A stretch of DNA of 64,000 bases from Euonymus europaeus (GCA_963580455.1 OY756958.1:22146501-22210500), one strand, 5' to 3'. Positions 34,600 through 47,496 are shown, counted from the first letter of the stretch. Translations and numbers: made by a program. Notes: a model not told the origin generated them from the letters alone.

Positions 34600-35445
34600 T
34601 GTAGAGCCCGAAATTTACAACCACAAATACAATGAATTTCCTCTCAGATGAGCACTGCTAATCTTCACAAAAACTCTGAGATGCTTCGAGTTCTGCACAC
34701 ACTTCAAACAAGAGAATTATAAGAACCCAAAGACCGGATTTGGGGGATCCGATCGTTGGGGGTTCCGACAATCAAGTCAGTACCGTGGAAGAGACTAGGA
34801 AGGGAAGGATGGTGTTTAGGGGTTGACTAGCTAAGAGTGTTGAGAAAGAACTGCTTTGTGTACAGTATGAGTTTCAGAATGAGCATCCCGATGGAAGAAA
34901 AAGAGTATTTATAAGGCTCTGTTACTAAATTTAGTAAGGGCTCTAAGATCTTTCACCGTCGAATAGACAGGTTTGATAGTGGCGTGGTAACCAACGTGAG
35001 ATGACTCCTGCTTTTAGAAAGGTTGGCGGAAAAAGTGGTTTATGACCAAAAGTGGTATGGAGTCATTAAATGAAAGTACAGAGCTTGGGTAAAGGAAATG
35101 TTACCTGTAGTCTGACAAGTGTGTCTGACTGATTATCTTGGGAAAGCCAAAGCTCCTCCAGGAGATGCAGCAGGGGCGAGCTCTGTATTTCATCAAAGTC
35201 ACGGAGCTCCAATACAGGTGGCCAACCTTTGGCGAGCTGATGTGCATCAAGCACTGGCAAATGGGAGTCAATTGTAAACTTCAGCCTCAGTTCATAGGCT
35301 TCTCTGTTAGGCCCGGAGTTTGTTGGGCCAAAATTAGATTTTGAGCTTTGGCTGGATTAAAACTAACTGGACCTCTAATTGGTCAAATGTTGACTGACTA
35401 ACAATTTTTTAGATAAGTGAGCCAGACCCAATTTTGATCACTACA
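34600..35445 (-). mobile_element. Solo LTR
   Basis: 846 bases starting TGTAGAGCCCG and ending GATCACTACA, so the ends are the perfect inverted pair TGTAG/CTACA. Flanked by a 5-bp target duplication GTTTC (34595-34599 and 35446-35450). On the minus strand a TATA box, CCTTATAAATACTC near 34910, fits an LTR promoter transcribed to the left. No internal retrotransposon coding region is attached, so the element was reduced by recombination between LTRs. It differs from the chromovirus LTR. Confidence 0.88.
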
Positions 35446-35450
35446 GTTTC

Positions 35451-36029
35451 CTATTCCATAGGAAAGACTTGATTATATACAGGTTGTAAACCCTACAGTT
35501 TTATACGAATGAGAGAAGAGAATTTCTCTCAATTTGACACCAAAGACATGAATGCAAAATCATTCTCCATTGGGTAGTTTGACCATACTAGAAAACTGAA
35601 AGGGTAGTAGTTTCCTTTACCAGATCAACTTTCAAATTCTGATTCTCAGAGTCCTCTGACTCTTCTCCATGCTGGAGATGCATGGAGGAGGAAAGGGACT
35701 GCAAATTCCTGATATTGAAAGACATGTTTCAATAGTATCTCCTGGACTTGTCTGCCTCTCTGAATATCATCAAACGCTTGCAAAACGAACCTTCTAAAAG
35801 TCCTCTCTCTCTCTCACACACACACACATATATTTTCAAGATTGAATTCAGAAATTGAATCATGTCAGACAAGAATTTAAGTCTGTTTCAGTGAAAGTCT
35901 CCCAAAACTTGAATCTCTTTATTTATTTTCTGTTAAAATACGCTCAAAATCATCTACGGAAGAAATTAAAAGACAAAAGATTTTCTCAGTGATCCCTGGA
36001 TTGAACTAACACTGCACTTGATCAACTGA
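35451..36029. other. Spacer downstream of the GDSL gene
   Basis: Non-coding; likely includes the 3' UTR of the minus-strand GDSL gene. A short TC/CA microsatellite is at 35805-35829. Confidence 0.5.
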
Positions 36030-37752
36030 TCAACTCATAATGAGCTGACGAATGTTCATTGGCGAGATATCATCGGTGTCTCCATCCAAGACACGCTTAG
36101 CTATGATGGTATTAGCAGCATCGGAAGGATGGTATGGATCCCAGAAGATAAACTTTGATCTGTCTGCGCAAACCTTTGAAGGAGGACTGCATGGAATCAG
36201 ACCACCAAAGCGACCGGCAAGATGGCAGCACGAGGAATCAGCATTTTCAAAACCTGCAAAATCACAAAGCAAATAAAAACCAAGCCACTGTTGGACACAT
36301 TAAAAATTCACTGCGTTTTTGTACCATAAGCTGCATAGTTTTGAATGATATCAGCCACAATCCGATAAACATCTGCATAAACAAATTTTGACCCGTCCAA
36401 AGTTGTGCTAAGCTCGGCGACTAGGCTTCTCAACTTGATATTGAATAATTGGGCTACCTGATTCGGGAAGCTAACACAACTGTTTCCTGAACCCGGATTA
36501 GCATCTCTTTGGTATGGTATGCATCCTATAGGACCTACATTCACTACAACGATCTTTCTAGCACCCATATTGTAAAGTCTCTGCACATATAATAATACAA
36601 AGTCAGAGGATTCCAATTGACCTTAACAAAGTACGAATTGGGGATTTGAGTGGTATAGAGTTGTTAAGGAGAGGCTATAGTACTGTAAGTTGTAGTCTGA
36701 ATCTTGAGATCATGGTGCCCACAAACACTTCCGGGGACACCAACTTCTGCTCTGGAATTGAGATGACTGGTGTCAAGTAGTTGTTGATGAAATCATTTGA
36801 ACCCATTGTGACTGAGTATAGAGAAGCGTGAATCAGATCAAGAGCTGCAACATCTCCAATGCTACTGATTAGATCCTGCCTAGTATTTGCAAAATTATCC
36901 AACTGCGCGTCCAAGTTGATTCGACCACCCTGGCATCATGAGAAGACTGCTTGTTATATAAATCTGTTCCTATGATCGAGGAAGTGACATGCATCGACAT
37001 ATATATTGATTGATACATATTTAATCCCAACCCATGAATCCAATCCTAACTTTATCACTGTTATGATACAAAAAAAACTCTCAATCTTTTCATTATCATC
37101 CGAGCCTTCACCCCTAAAGCTCTCCTAAAAACTCTATATCTTTTGCGAGGCAGAAACCATTGAGAATCTAAAACCTATGTTTCTATTCATTCTGTAACTG
37201 ATAAATTCTGCTAAAGAAATTTTACTTCATGTTTCTAAAGTCATATTTCCACTGCTTGGAGCAAAAAACTTACAAAGATCTTTCCAGTGTGGTTAAGTAT
37301 TCCACCTCCACCAGAAGCATAATTGACACCTTGCAGAACCGCAGATCCCACTGTTGTTGGAGCCAAGTAAGGAGGAGAGAAATCTTTTATACCTAATTCT
37401 TGACCTGGAAAACAGAAACGTTAAGTAAAATGAAAAAAGAAGAAGAAGAGGTTTTACTGTATGAAGCAGAAGCAGAAGCAGATGCAGAGGAGATGAACGG
37501 ACCTAAAATGTCCACAATGGTTCTCCCATTGGTGTATCGTCCAGTTGGCCTTCCAAAATCGATCCCGTTTGGGATATAGTTAGCCTTGGAGAGTGATACA
37601 ATGTAGTTGTTGTTTCCCGCATCAACCAAGGAATCACCAAAAACAAAATTTGCAGGAGTATTATATGCAAAGCAAGTCCTCAATAAGACCAACCTGGTCA
37701 ATGTCAGAGACACAGCTCCAAGAATGATTTCTCTGTTTAACAAAGTGCCCAT
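36030..37752 (-). CDS. GDSL esterase/lipase
   Basis: Secreted SGNH-type serine hydrolase acting on lipid or cell-wall esters; substrate unknown. Exons 37752-37503, 37404-37274, 36929-36684, 36580-36325 and 36253-36030 join in phase to 368 residues, the usual five-exon plant structure. A hydrophobic N-terminus (to about residue 29) is a signal peptide. Block I NFVFGDSLVDAGNNN has the nucleophile Ser41; block II GVNYASGGGGIL has the oxyanion Gly near 115; block III TMGSNDF has Asn172; block V FWDPYHPSDAAN has Asp333 and His336, so all SGNH residues are intact. The ATG at 37752 was preferred because it directly precedes the hydrophobic leader; further upstream the frame has no ATG. Resembles the Arabidopsis subgroup with GRPTGRYTNGRTIVDILG. 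Confidence 0.93.
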
Positions 37753-37827
37753 TGCAAACAAACAAACAACCAAAATGACAGAATTCCAAGTATGGTTCAA
37801 ATCTCTAATTCTAACACAGTGAGTGGC

Positions 37828-37835
37828 TTTTATAG
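37828..37835 (-). promoter_or_regulatory. TATA box of the GDSL gene
   Basis: TATAAAAG on the minus strand, about 76 bases before the start codon. Sequence match only. Confidence 0.5.
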
Positions 37836-38788
37836 AATTTGTATTAGTGTGCAAGACTGATCAGCTTCAAACTCATCAAATGCTGACAGGCGACAACCTC
37901 AATAAATATCAAAATAAAGCACTCACATTTCTTCGTATATCATTTACACAATTCATCAAACACATGCCCTACAAACAACCAAGGCCAATCTAAACAAAAA
38001 GTTGCACTCATAAACAAGTCTACTCCATTTTCATCCAAAAGAGATAACATAAACCTTCATATGTATCAATAGTTAACTGGAAGGCTATGAGCAGAGGTAA
38101 GGTATGGGCAAAAACATAGCCCTTTTATAGTTTTACCGATGACTGTGAACATTGAATAGCCTGCAAAATCAGCACCAACCCCGTGAGATAAAACCATAAT
38201 GTTAGTTCGTATTTTTCACAGTTCCAATGCAAATTATGGAAAAGAAAATGCATGGAAAATCCTTGCTATGCCCACCAAAGAAACCAGACTAGAATTTCTT
38301 TTAGCTGCCGACCAACTTACTGTCAACAAAAGTTCAGATTTCAGACACCAATTGTGTATTCACATGATTGGAATTGGATGCAGCAACTCAAAATAGTAAG
38401 CAAGTAGTAGTCAAATTTTCAAGGGCCTTTCAAAAAAAGATACAAACCTTAATTAAATGCCACTCCTTTGAGGAAAGGCAGGATATTGGGTTGTGCAGTA
38501 ATTGAAAGCGTGCATAGTAAATGCCTAACAGAGCAGCACATGGTGATGAATTATTGGAGTTAGAAACTTCTTCTATGCCCATATCTTTCTTTATGCCATG
38601 GTTGTTGATCTTACTATTTTAGGCTGAAAGATTGTTGAATCTTGAAACAATAAACTCCTGTATATACTTTTTTAAAGGAAATTTAAATGCAATTATTCAT
38701 TTGAGTTTGTGTGGGTCATGTAGCCACGCTAGTCAACTGTGGGGTACGAGTCGAAAGTAGTAGTGGCGGGCCATTTTCCACTATCCAC

Positions 38789-39132
38789 GTTTGGTTGAGA
38801 GCGAATTTAAGATGACAATAAATTTAAGTTGAGCTTGTCATTAGCTTATCAAGATAAGAGAATAGAGATGAGCGAATGAGTTTAATGATAAAATTTTATA
38901 ACATGAGTTTTGGTTTGAATTGATTGTAATGTAGATAAAAAGACATTACTATCTTTTTATAATAAATTGACAATTTTAAAATGAAGGTTAAATTCATTAT
39001 TTTAAAAAATACGTCGTTCTCCCCCATGAAAAGAATAGAGCACATGTGTCATGTTTTATATGAATCAAACAAGAGAATAAACTTTGAAAAAATTGATTTT
39101 CTTAACTTATCTCTTATTCTCCCCAACCAAAC
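38789..39132. mobile_element. Probable MITE
   Basis: About 344 bases starting GTTTGGTTGAGAGCGAATTT and ending CTCTTATTCTCCCCAACCAAAC when read across (last 22 bases; key pair GTTTGGTTGAGAG against GTTTGGTTGGGGAG). AT-rich and non-coding. No clear target duplication, so boundaries and class are tentative. Confidence 0.45.
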
Positions 39133-39748
39133 AAACGTGAGAAAAAACCATAAATCCGAACATGTGTGTGACCCACCAAAAGCTTCAAGTCTAGCACATT
39201 TGAAGACCCAAATTTCGAACTTTGGGCTGGAGTTTCCAATTTATACAATATGATCGTGGTCAAGTAAATGGACAATCGGCCCTTTGCATAAGAATTGGGT
39301 TTTGTTTTTTTTTTATCTCTTTGGGCCAATGACCTTTTAGGCTTTAGCTCGGCTCCTAATTTTCCATGTTTTGGTAATCTAGCGGTCTAGCCCAATTTTA
39401 AACCAACAGAAATGCCTAACCAGCAATGCCGGCAGTGTCTCCTGACTCCTGAGAGCATGTACCAATAGTGAGTACATGATTTCTTTTATTTTAATTCAAA
39501 ATTTTATTTTAGGTTATTTCTAATATTTGAATATCATTATCTAATATTTTAAAACATGTTAAAAATAAATATATGAGAGAATATAACAAAGCAATAGAGA
39601 GAAAATAAAAAAAATATATATTTTCTATAATTTAAAGGATGTAGTTATCCCCAAACTTGAGTTATACAACATAAAAAATCAAAAATAGGGTGCCAATTGA
39701 AAACTTAAAATTGACAAATATACAGCCTAAAATAAGGTTTTACTCATT

Positions 39749-40901
39749 TTAATACATCGCATTACAATGTTTTCTAATCACACCTCGGTGTCCTGTTAGA
39801 ACCCCGAAAGATGAGAGTTTGACAAAGGCAGAAGAAAATGTAGTAAAAAAATATTCCTCATCCACAGCAAAACTATGAACTACTGGAGCCGTCCTCGGAT
39901 CCACAGCCATTTCAGAATCAATCCTTAGCACCCCGAGTCCTTCAATTGCGTTAATGTAGTAATGGTTGTCAAACAATGTTGTCGTAGGATCATTGAGAAC
40001 AAAACTTGCATTTGAGGCTATTGAACCTTCAGGACAACTCAGCCTCAAAAAGGCCTCAAAACCAGGCCTCATTCCCTCGGATTCACCACTCCCTCGCCTG
40101 TTTAGACGACTCAGAACGTTTGGACAATGTGTAACTCCCAGTGTATGTGCACCTGAAAAGGAATTTGCATATAAAACTCGTCGATAAATAGTGCTGTCAA
40201 CAATGTGACTGTTTCACTGTTTATAAGGTTATTTTTAGTACCTAAAATGGCAACAGATTCTTCAATGTTCATCCCCATCTTTGCAAACAAGGGAATCATG
40301 CCGTCAACACCAAGTGCTGGAGAAGGAAGCAGAGAATCTGCAAGTTTATAGCTTGGAGAGACAGAGGAGTCTCTTCGACCTAACGGAACCCCTATCAGTG
40401 GCCCTCCAGACACAGCCACAGCTTCTCTTGCAGCCAATATGACAATGTCAGCACAAGAGACTTGTTGAGGACATTCTGCTTCCACTATTGATTTTATAGT
40501 GCTGATCAACTCCCTTTCTCGGATTCCGAAATTTCGACTCGAACCCATTTCTGTTGCCATGTTTTCCTCAACTGGGTCAATAAGAATAGAAGCATCACAG
40601 CCCTGAAAATTAAAATGAAGAATAATATATACACCATTAGAATGCAAAACAAAAAAAGCTTGAAAATTAACTGGCCCTGCCTGTAACTAGAAGAGACCTG
40701 GACTTGACAGTCATGAAACATGAGCCTTAACAAGGCTGAAGGGGAAGTGGGATCAGTGATGAAAATGGTAACAAGTGAAGCTCTAACAACATTTTCAAGC
40801 TGTGGACATGATTTCTCGTAAAAGTTAGAGGAAACTCCTTGTGCGTTCACCTGACAAAGCCTAATTAGCAGAAACAGAACAAACAATGCTCTCAGATACA
40901 T
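39749..40901 (-). CDS. PRX29: Class III secretory peroxidase, PRX29-like
   Basis: Cell-wall haem peroxidase. Exons 40901-40698, 40602-40242 and 40152-39749 join in phase to 322 residues. Residues 1-20 are a signal peptide ending QVNA, followed by [13 protein letters not shown]. The distal site is [17 protein letters not shown] with Arg59 and His63 (Met replaces the common first His of HFHDC); the proximal ligand is His191 in [10 protein letters not shown]. The blocks [59 protein letters not shown] match Arabidopsis PRX29 (At3g17070) as I recall it. The fusion of exons 2 and 3 of the usual four-exon plan is a lineage feature. Neighbour beyond the MULE is a pectinesterase, as in Arabidopsis (At3g17060). 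Confidence 0.93.
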
Positions 40902-41934
40902 ATTGTTCTTGACACAAAAACTTGAAAGTTAATGACTATAAATGCAGGTTTAGGGTAAGGGTTAGCAGTAAAAATATTCACTCACATCACTATTCACTTG
41001 AAAGATAAATTAAGGTTTTATCTTTTTTGTGAAAGTAAATAAAAAATGTTTCATTTGAAAATCTGAAATATTCAATTTTAAAGCAGGACCAGCACTTTTG
41101 TAACTCAGTTTGCTAAATATATATACACAAAGCAAATAAAAATAGGGTATTTTGTTTCTCTTTAACTACTTCTATCCCTAATTGGGTTGAGAAATAATGT
41201 TCACTTGCCCTCAGAGCGCCAACACGTTGACTTGACACAGACAGACACTATTAACAATGGACCTTCTTGAACCAAGTGTTCAATTGTGAAAATGACTTGA
41301 AACAACCAACCCGTGTTGATTTTGTCTCCATTGAAATCTCATCAACTTCCACATGGATTGGTACCCTATCATGAACTATTACATCATCTTAATTGGGGGG
41401 GCGGAAGGAAATCATATCACAGCACACACACAAATATGTACATAAGATTCTTCATCATTTAAACATCTTTTATTCTCAGTCGTTCGTATGAATACAAATA
41501 TCCATCCAAATCAGACACTAATCTCAATAAATTTGTAAAGTATTAGATCGAAAGATTTGTGAATTGTAAAACACTTTATATGTGCAAGCCCACCTCCAAC
41601 ACTTAGCAAGGCTTTTTTTTTTCTTTCAAGTTTTTGTGAGTTGGGTACAGCTTACTTATAATATTTGAGAAGGAACAAAGTCATGCGAGTCTGATATATC
41701 CATAGAAACTGGAAAACCCTTACTGGTGTGTATGGAGGTGTGGATTTATAACAAAACCTTCTTTCAATCCAAATGACCTCTCATATTAGCCATGGCTAAT
41801 ATTAAAAAGTTCGTAAAATAATAATGTTTATGAATGTCTCCATGTGAGAATGTCTATTGTGCTCCAATAAATAAATATACATATTTAGACATTTATAAAA
41901 ACTCAAAACAGTAATTAGAAGTCTATTTAAATCA
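40902..41934. other. PRX29-like promoter region
   Basis: Non-coding AT-rich DNA upstream of the peroxidase, up to the target duplication of the Mutator-like element. Contains the run ATATATATACAC near 41114; no confident TATA box. Confidence 0.5.
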
Positions 41935-41943
41935 TTATTTTAA

Positions 41944-42157
41944 GGGATAAGTATCAAAATGGCCCCTATACTTTGAAGAATGGACCATTTGAGCCCTTCA
42001 CTTTTTTTTCGGACCAAACAAACCCTTCTACTTACCAAAATAGCTCACGTTAGCCCTCTAGTGTGTTTTCCGTCCAAAAATGATGACGTGGCTGTTAAAT
42101 GCTGACATGGAATTTCATTTTTATAAAATAATTAAATGACATGGAAAATCATAAATT
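41944..42157. repeat. Left TIR of the MULE
   Basis: About 212 bases, reverse-complementary to 46068-46279 with few differences. It contains the blocks CCCTATACTTTGAAGAATGG and TTTCCGTCCAAAAATGATGA. Confidence 0.92.
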
Positions 42158-42590
42158 GAGCAACCAAATGATGACACTTGTCAGTAAAAAATTCAAAAGT
42201 ATAATTAGCCAGTAGCATTTCAATTTATTCAACTCATATTAGAGGTCATTGAAGCCCCTGTACTTCAATATGTAGACCAAATAAGACCTTATACTTCAAT
42301 GAAATGGCTCAAATGAGCCCCTGTAACTAAAGCGTTTCACAACTTCCCTGGACAGCATTCAAATCACATCCCAAACAACATGAAACAAGGTTTTAAAAAT
42401 ATACCACCATTATAGAAAGTGCAGAAATCAGTTTACATCCATAATAGCACAACTCAAGGTCTCAAATAACTCCATTATTACTAATCATCATCAATAAAAT
42501 GTCCATAAAATCCAACATAAAAACTGCAAATATAATGAACATAATGCAGTACTATGGTTGTGGTTGGCCCTTGTCATTGGATCCCGTCTT

Positions 42591-45226
42591 TCATTTTTGA
42601 CTTCGACGATCAATGACCCTCGACATGGAAGTTCCAGGCTACAAATAAATACCATAATCACATTCATACATTATTTCAATCAATAATCAATGGAAAAAAA
42701 GAAGGATTATAGTACACTTACATTTAGAATTGAACGTCCAGTTTCAGGGTTGATGTAGAGCCCAATGCCAGTAAGCGAACTCCTCTTTCTTGGCTTGGTC
42801 TTCGGCCTATTTTCTTTGTGGAAAGGACTGACATATTTAGAGCTTGAGGCAGTAGGTCTTGTTGGAGCATTAACAGAACCTAAACCCTCATGTGTTGGTG
42901 TAGGAGTCTCAGTCAAGTATGTTATTTCACTCCTCTGGCTATTAGTATCTCCCTTACCCGAACAAGTCTTGTTTCTTGCATTATGTCCTTTTCCCTTGCA
43001 AACATGACAAGTCATGCTTCTACCTTCTCAGGACATCTTATTTTTCACAATCATCTCCTTATGTTCCCTTCTCTTCTTTTTCTTAGGTATGTCTGGCATC
43101 TTTCTTAGCTTAGGAGGGACCACTGCATCTCCATCACTTATTGGCCACATATTTTCCCCTCCTATAGGTTCCAGTGGCCTCTGATAAGCTCTGATATATG
43201 TAGGTGTCCTATACCAAAGGTTGATATAATCTTCAGTCTTCTCACCATTGTCATGCACTGCACGTATTGCATGAGAACATTGAATTTCAAATAGCTCCCA
43301 AGCACCAAGTGAACACACACCCTCCCTCAATCTAACAATATACTGATATCTACCAAATTTAACCTCAAAGCTTCCTCCACCATTCCATTCTGACACCCAT
43401 ATATAGAAAATTCTCTCTCACATTGTTCTGGAATTTTTTGTTGATCAATGGACCCCAATCATTTTTCCATGTATTGACAAAAACTCTCTTGTCCCTTATC
43501 CTTTGCCTAACTGCCCTTCGTATATCTTCAAGCATAGATATGATTGACTTATGGTCCCATTAAAAGTTTCACACAAGTTGTTGTCGCATGAATCACATCT
43601 TGAGAATGGACTAAAGAAAGCTTTGCACCAATACCTTGGATCTACAAGCATCAAGTCTTTGACTGCAACTGGGTTCACCCTCTCAATTTGTTTGTAATTC
43701 CTCTCAAAGTCAGGTTTGTTGGTACACTTTGCAAGGTTTCAGAATTGGTCTTTCAAGTTCCTTCCTGAATGTGTCTTCGACCAATTTGCATACAAATGGC
43801 GACAATAGAACCTATGTTCTGCTTTTGGCCAAGTATTGGCAACTGCACCTACTAGACCCTACAACATTTAACAAGACAATTAATTAATGCTCATGGAGAA
43901 GCCAAATGAAAGCAGAAATGCATAGACAATTCATACCTTTTGCCTATCACTAATCAAAGTGAAGCCCTGCCCCTCAGCAGTTCCTAAATCATGCTTTAAT
44001 AAATTCAGAAACCATGTCCAACTTTCATAATTCTCAACCAGGACTACTGCCTAAGCCAATGGGAACATTTGGTTATTTCCATCCCTTCCTACTAATGCAA
44101 GTAGCTCCCCTTTAACCAATCATTTGAGAAAGCAACCATCTATTACCAAAACCGGCCTACAACAATATAAAAATCCCTCTTTGCAACTTTTAAAGCAGTA
44201 ATAAAAATCCTTAAAGCTTGGTGGTTCATTCTCATTATCCCTGTCAGTCAATAGAGACACAGTAGTACCTGGGTTTGAGATAAGCAACTCCTCGGCATAG
44301 TCTCTCAGCCTTTCATACTCCTTCACACAGTTTCCAGCCAAATCTTGCACAATTGTCTTCTTAACTCGCTTGCATAGAGTCAAGTTAATATCAAGCTGCA
44401 GAACCTTCTCCATGAAAGGCTTCAAATGTCGGATTTTAATATCATGATGAACAGCCACCATATCATAGAATTTAGAAACTAGATACTTCTGAGACAACCT
44501 CTTCAAACCACTTTTAGGTTCACATGAGTGCTCTGGAACATATGTTTTGACTTGAAAACCATCGACATCTTTGTTATAAGAGGCAAATATTACCCATGGA
44601 CAACCCACATTCCCCACACACTTAGCTCTACACCTAGTAGGCTCATTCTTAGTAAATCTTATATCATGTCTACTAGCAATTGCATACTTTGTAACAGCTT
44701 CCTTAAAATCAGCATTAGTACGAAACAACATACTCAATTCAAATGTAGGGATACCTTTGTGGTTTTTATATGCAGGGAACCTACTCTTTTTCCTAATAGC
44801 CTCATCCCTCAACTCTGCATCCTCTTCAGTGGAGTCTCTGTAACTACCCGGGTCTGAAGAGTCAAAGTAGTCACTGTCAACATAGTCAGAATCATCACTA
44901 TTATTATCACTATGCAAATTCTCCATCTGCACCTCATTAGCCTGTGGGTCAGTACTGTACTGTGCTCCATCTCCAGTCTCTTTATGAGCTGCATTTTCAC
45001 ACTCTTTATCAGCACAATCTTCTTCCTCACTCTCTTGCAAAAGAGCTACAGATTGCCACCCTCTACCATGATTCTTTAGCTTCTCCCTAGCATTAACTAG
45101 TTCTTCATCATCCTCAGAAGAGTTATCCACAGGTAGGATATCTTCTTCATACCCATCATCAAACTCAGAAGTGCTATAACTCAGTGGAGCTTTTTTCCTA
45201 CAGGCTTTGGTCTTGAGTAGCACCAT
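42591..45226 (-). pseudogene. Decayed MULE transposase
   Basis: Minus strand, from ATG 45226 (MVLLKTKACRKKAPLSYSTS). An acidic N-terminal region is followed by the MuDR DNA-binding domain (FELSMLFRTNADFKEAVTKY, TRCRAKCVGNVGCPWVIFAS), then the transposase core entering at CCRPVLVIDGCFLK (first catalytic Asp). The core continues past a stop at 44120-44122 as GELLALVGRDGNNQMFPLA, stop (44051-44053), AVVLVENYESWTWFLNLL, GFTLISDRQK and an intron. Then come GLVGAVANTWPKAEHRFYC, another stop (43739-43741), and the SWIM-type finger region with AWELFEIQCSHAIRAVHDNG. A CxxCxxxGHNxxxxxC knuckle (CHVCKGKGHNARNKTC) and a last exon ending MSRVIDRRSQK close the gene. Not functional; exon joins approximate. 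Confidence 0.88.
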
Positions 45227-45619
45227 TTCAGAGTGCCTAAAATAATGAAAAATAAAATCCAGAATAAAACATAGAAGCATTATACAAATTAAATAACCTA
45301 AAATAATGAAACACGACATCACATCTTGAACTACTCAGCTCTCAAATTCAAAATCTCCTTGCCTGTTCTCATACAAAAATATGGCATGTGTTCCTACAAG
45401 GGAAAGGGCTCAAAGGGCATGTGTTCCTAAAAAAATCCACATATGAATTCAACATACTTCTATAAAATTACAGCATAAAATGAACACTATATTATCAAGA
45501 CATCTTTAAAAACAAATACTTGCAGTGTATGGCTCAAATGAGCCCCTGTATAAAACACAAATTCCAGAATACAAATCAGAGTATGAGAATAAAAATCATC
45601 TTATCATTGAAGCATGTAG

Positions 45620-45850
45620 CATAAACGAAATCCCTAAATCAGCAATCCTAACAGATTCGAAACCCATAAATGAACAACTCTCCCTATTGAAATCCCTAAA
45701 TCAAGAATCAGAATATATTCGAAATCCCTAACAACTTGCGAAATCCCTAAATGAATAGCCCTAACATATTTGAAATCCCTAAATGAACAGCCCTAACATA
45801 TTCGAAATCCCTAACATGTTCAAATTCCCTAAATCGAAATACCTAACATG
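45620..45850. repeat. Degenerate CCCTAAA-rich tandem repeat inside the MULE
   Basis: Units around GAAATCCCTAAATGAACAGC and CCTAACATATTC recur about seven times with a period near 30-33 bases. ATCCCTAAAT motifs occur throughout. The array lies upstream of the transposase start, in what would be its promoter or 5' leader. Confidence 0.75.
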
Positions 45851-46067
45851 ATCGAAATTCATAAATCGACACAAATACCACAAAAGAAATGGAGAATTGA
45901 GTATACATACCTGGTTGACGAGAATAGACAGTAAGCTGCGACAAGTAAGTGGCGACAACTCTCTTCGTGCTTCTGAGGGTATTCTGTAATAAGCCAGCAA
46001 TGATAGTAGGGAGATAGAAATGCAAGGAGAAAGTCCACCAGATTAGGGCTCAAATGTCATCGTGGAT

Positions 46068-46279
46068 TTTATGATTTTCCACGTCATTTAATTATTTTAT
46101 AAAAATGAAATTTCATGTCAGCATTTAACAGCTAAGTCATCATTTTTGGACGGAAAACACACTGGAGGGCTAACGTGAGCTATTTTGGTAAGTAAGAGGG
46201 TTTTTTGGTCCGAAAAAAAAGTAAATGGGCTTAAATGGTCCATTCTTCAAAGTATAGGGGTCATTTTGATACTTATCCC
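46068..46279. repeat. Right TIR of the MULE
   Basis: Inverted counterpart of 41944-42157. Ends CATTTTGATACTTATCCC at the outer boundary, followed by the 9-bp duplication. Confidence 0.92.
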
Positions 46280-46288
46280 TTATTTTAA

Positions 46289-47496
46289 AATCCTTTTGAG
46301 GTGCAAATCATATGCTTTGTTGGTGTGAAAGAGGATCCATGCATATATTTTTTTCAGAAGCTTGGCATGTGACGCTTTTAATTCATGTTAGTACAGCTTG
46401 GACTTCCAAGTTATTTTGTCCGTACACCTCATTTAATTGACGGCTGTTAATTTGTTGTGACATAATAATGGATTTGATGAACCATACTCCTCAAATGCCC
46501 AAATGATCAAACCCTACAAAATATTTATCATTTTCGTAATCGATTTTTAAATTAAGTTTCATGTAGCAAGGAGCTCTTAGCTTAGTGCTAGTCACTTCTT
46601 AAGATTTCGAATCACTCTCACACGTTAAAAATAACTAAAATCGAATATTATTCATTAAAAAAAAGATTATGCTCCCAATGAGGCGAGGAATTTGGTTCGA
46701 AACTTAGAATTTAACAAGGAGAATTAGGAATGTGTAAAGACAACAGACAATCTAAATATTAAATATTTAAAAAAATTTGTAGGCTTAAATGTATTAAGTT
46801 ATTTTGTTAGAATGAAGAAAATTAAAAATTCAATTAGAGAATAAAAGAAATTAACTATATATTTGTTGTGAGGAATTTAAAAATTTTCATGTAATGTATT
46901 ACAAATTTAAGTTTCCTTATAAAGTTAGTCGTCCTTTGCATACAATTTTTTGAACTAATTAAATAATATATGCAACATATGATTCCGTTGTAATAAACAA
47001 AGAAATTATCACATAAGATCAATTATTTAAATTCCAGCCAAAACCCAACTTAAACTCACTTACCAAACGAACTTAAAAAAAAAACAAAAAAAGTTAAAAA
47101 CGGCTCAAACCCACCTCGATAAATACTTAATTTAAGGGAAAATCACCTAAATTTGAATTTGAATGTAAGATATTTTATTAGAGCATCCAACTCCTGCGGA
47201 TTAAGGTGTATATATATATACATATACATACATATATATATATATATATTCCACTAAATTGAAGGAGTTCCCCCCCAAAAAGAGAGGTCACCAGAACCTT
47301 TTCATTTTAAGTAAATCTTACCAAATTAGTAGCTACTTATGACCCAAAAAAAAAATGCAACCAGAGAAAATGTACCCTCCAATCCAAGGGCAACTAATTT
47401 TCCCTCCCTAATTAAACGCCAGAGAATTCTCCCCATCAAAACTCACATTAAAAAGGCCTTTAAAACTCCAACAACTCTTTTCACATTTCTACAACA
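46289..47496. other. Spacer and promoter of the pectinesterase-like gene
   Basis: Very AT-rich. A TA/CATA microsatellite is at about 47207-47250. No gene recognised. Confidence 0.5.

Larger units (their letters stand above)
37753..39748. other. GDSL promoter and spacer to PRX29-like gene
   Basis: Contains the GDSL promoter (TATA box at 37828-37835), a probable MITE (38789-39132) and the 3' flank of the peroxidase gene. The frames in it have no recognisable protein. Confidence 0.55.
41944..46279 (-). mobile_element. Mutator-like element (MULE) with long TIRs
   Basis: 4,336 bases bounded by inverted repeats of about 212 bases, both starting GGGATAAGTATCAAAATG (outside in). They are flanked by a perfect 9-bp target duplication TTATTTTAA (41935-41943 and 46280-46288). 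Long TIRs plus 9-bp duplication define a TIR-MULE. A transposase gene runs on the minus strand with splice sites but carries several nonsense codons, so the copy is no longer autonomous. TIRs differ at roughly ten positions. It sits between the PRX29-like and pectinesterase genes. Confidence 0.95.

Noticed and set aside
35066..35344. Open frames on both strands at about 35.1-35.3 kb
   Set aside because: They lie inside the solo LTR and have no protein signature.
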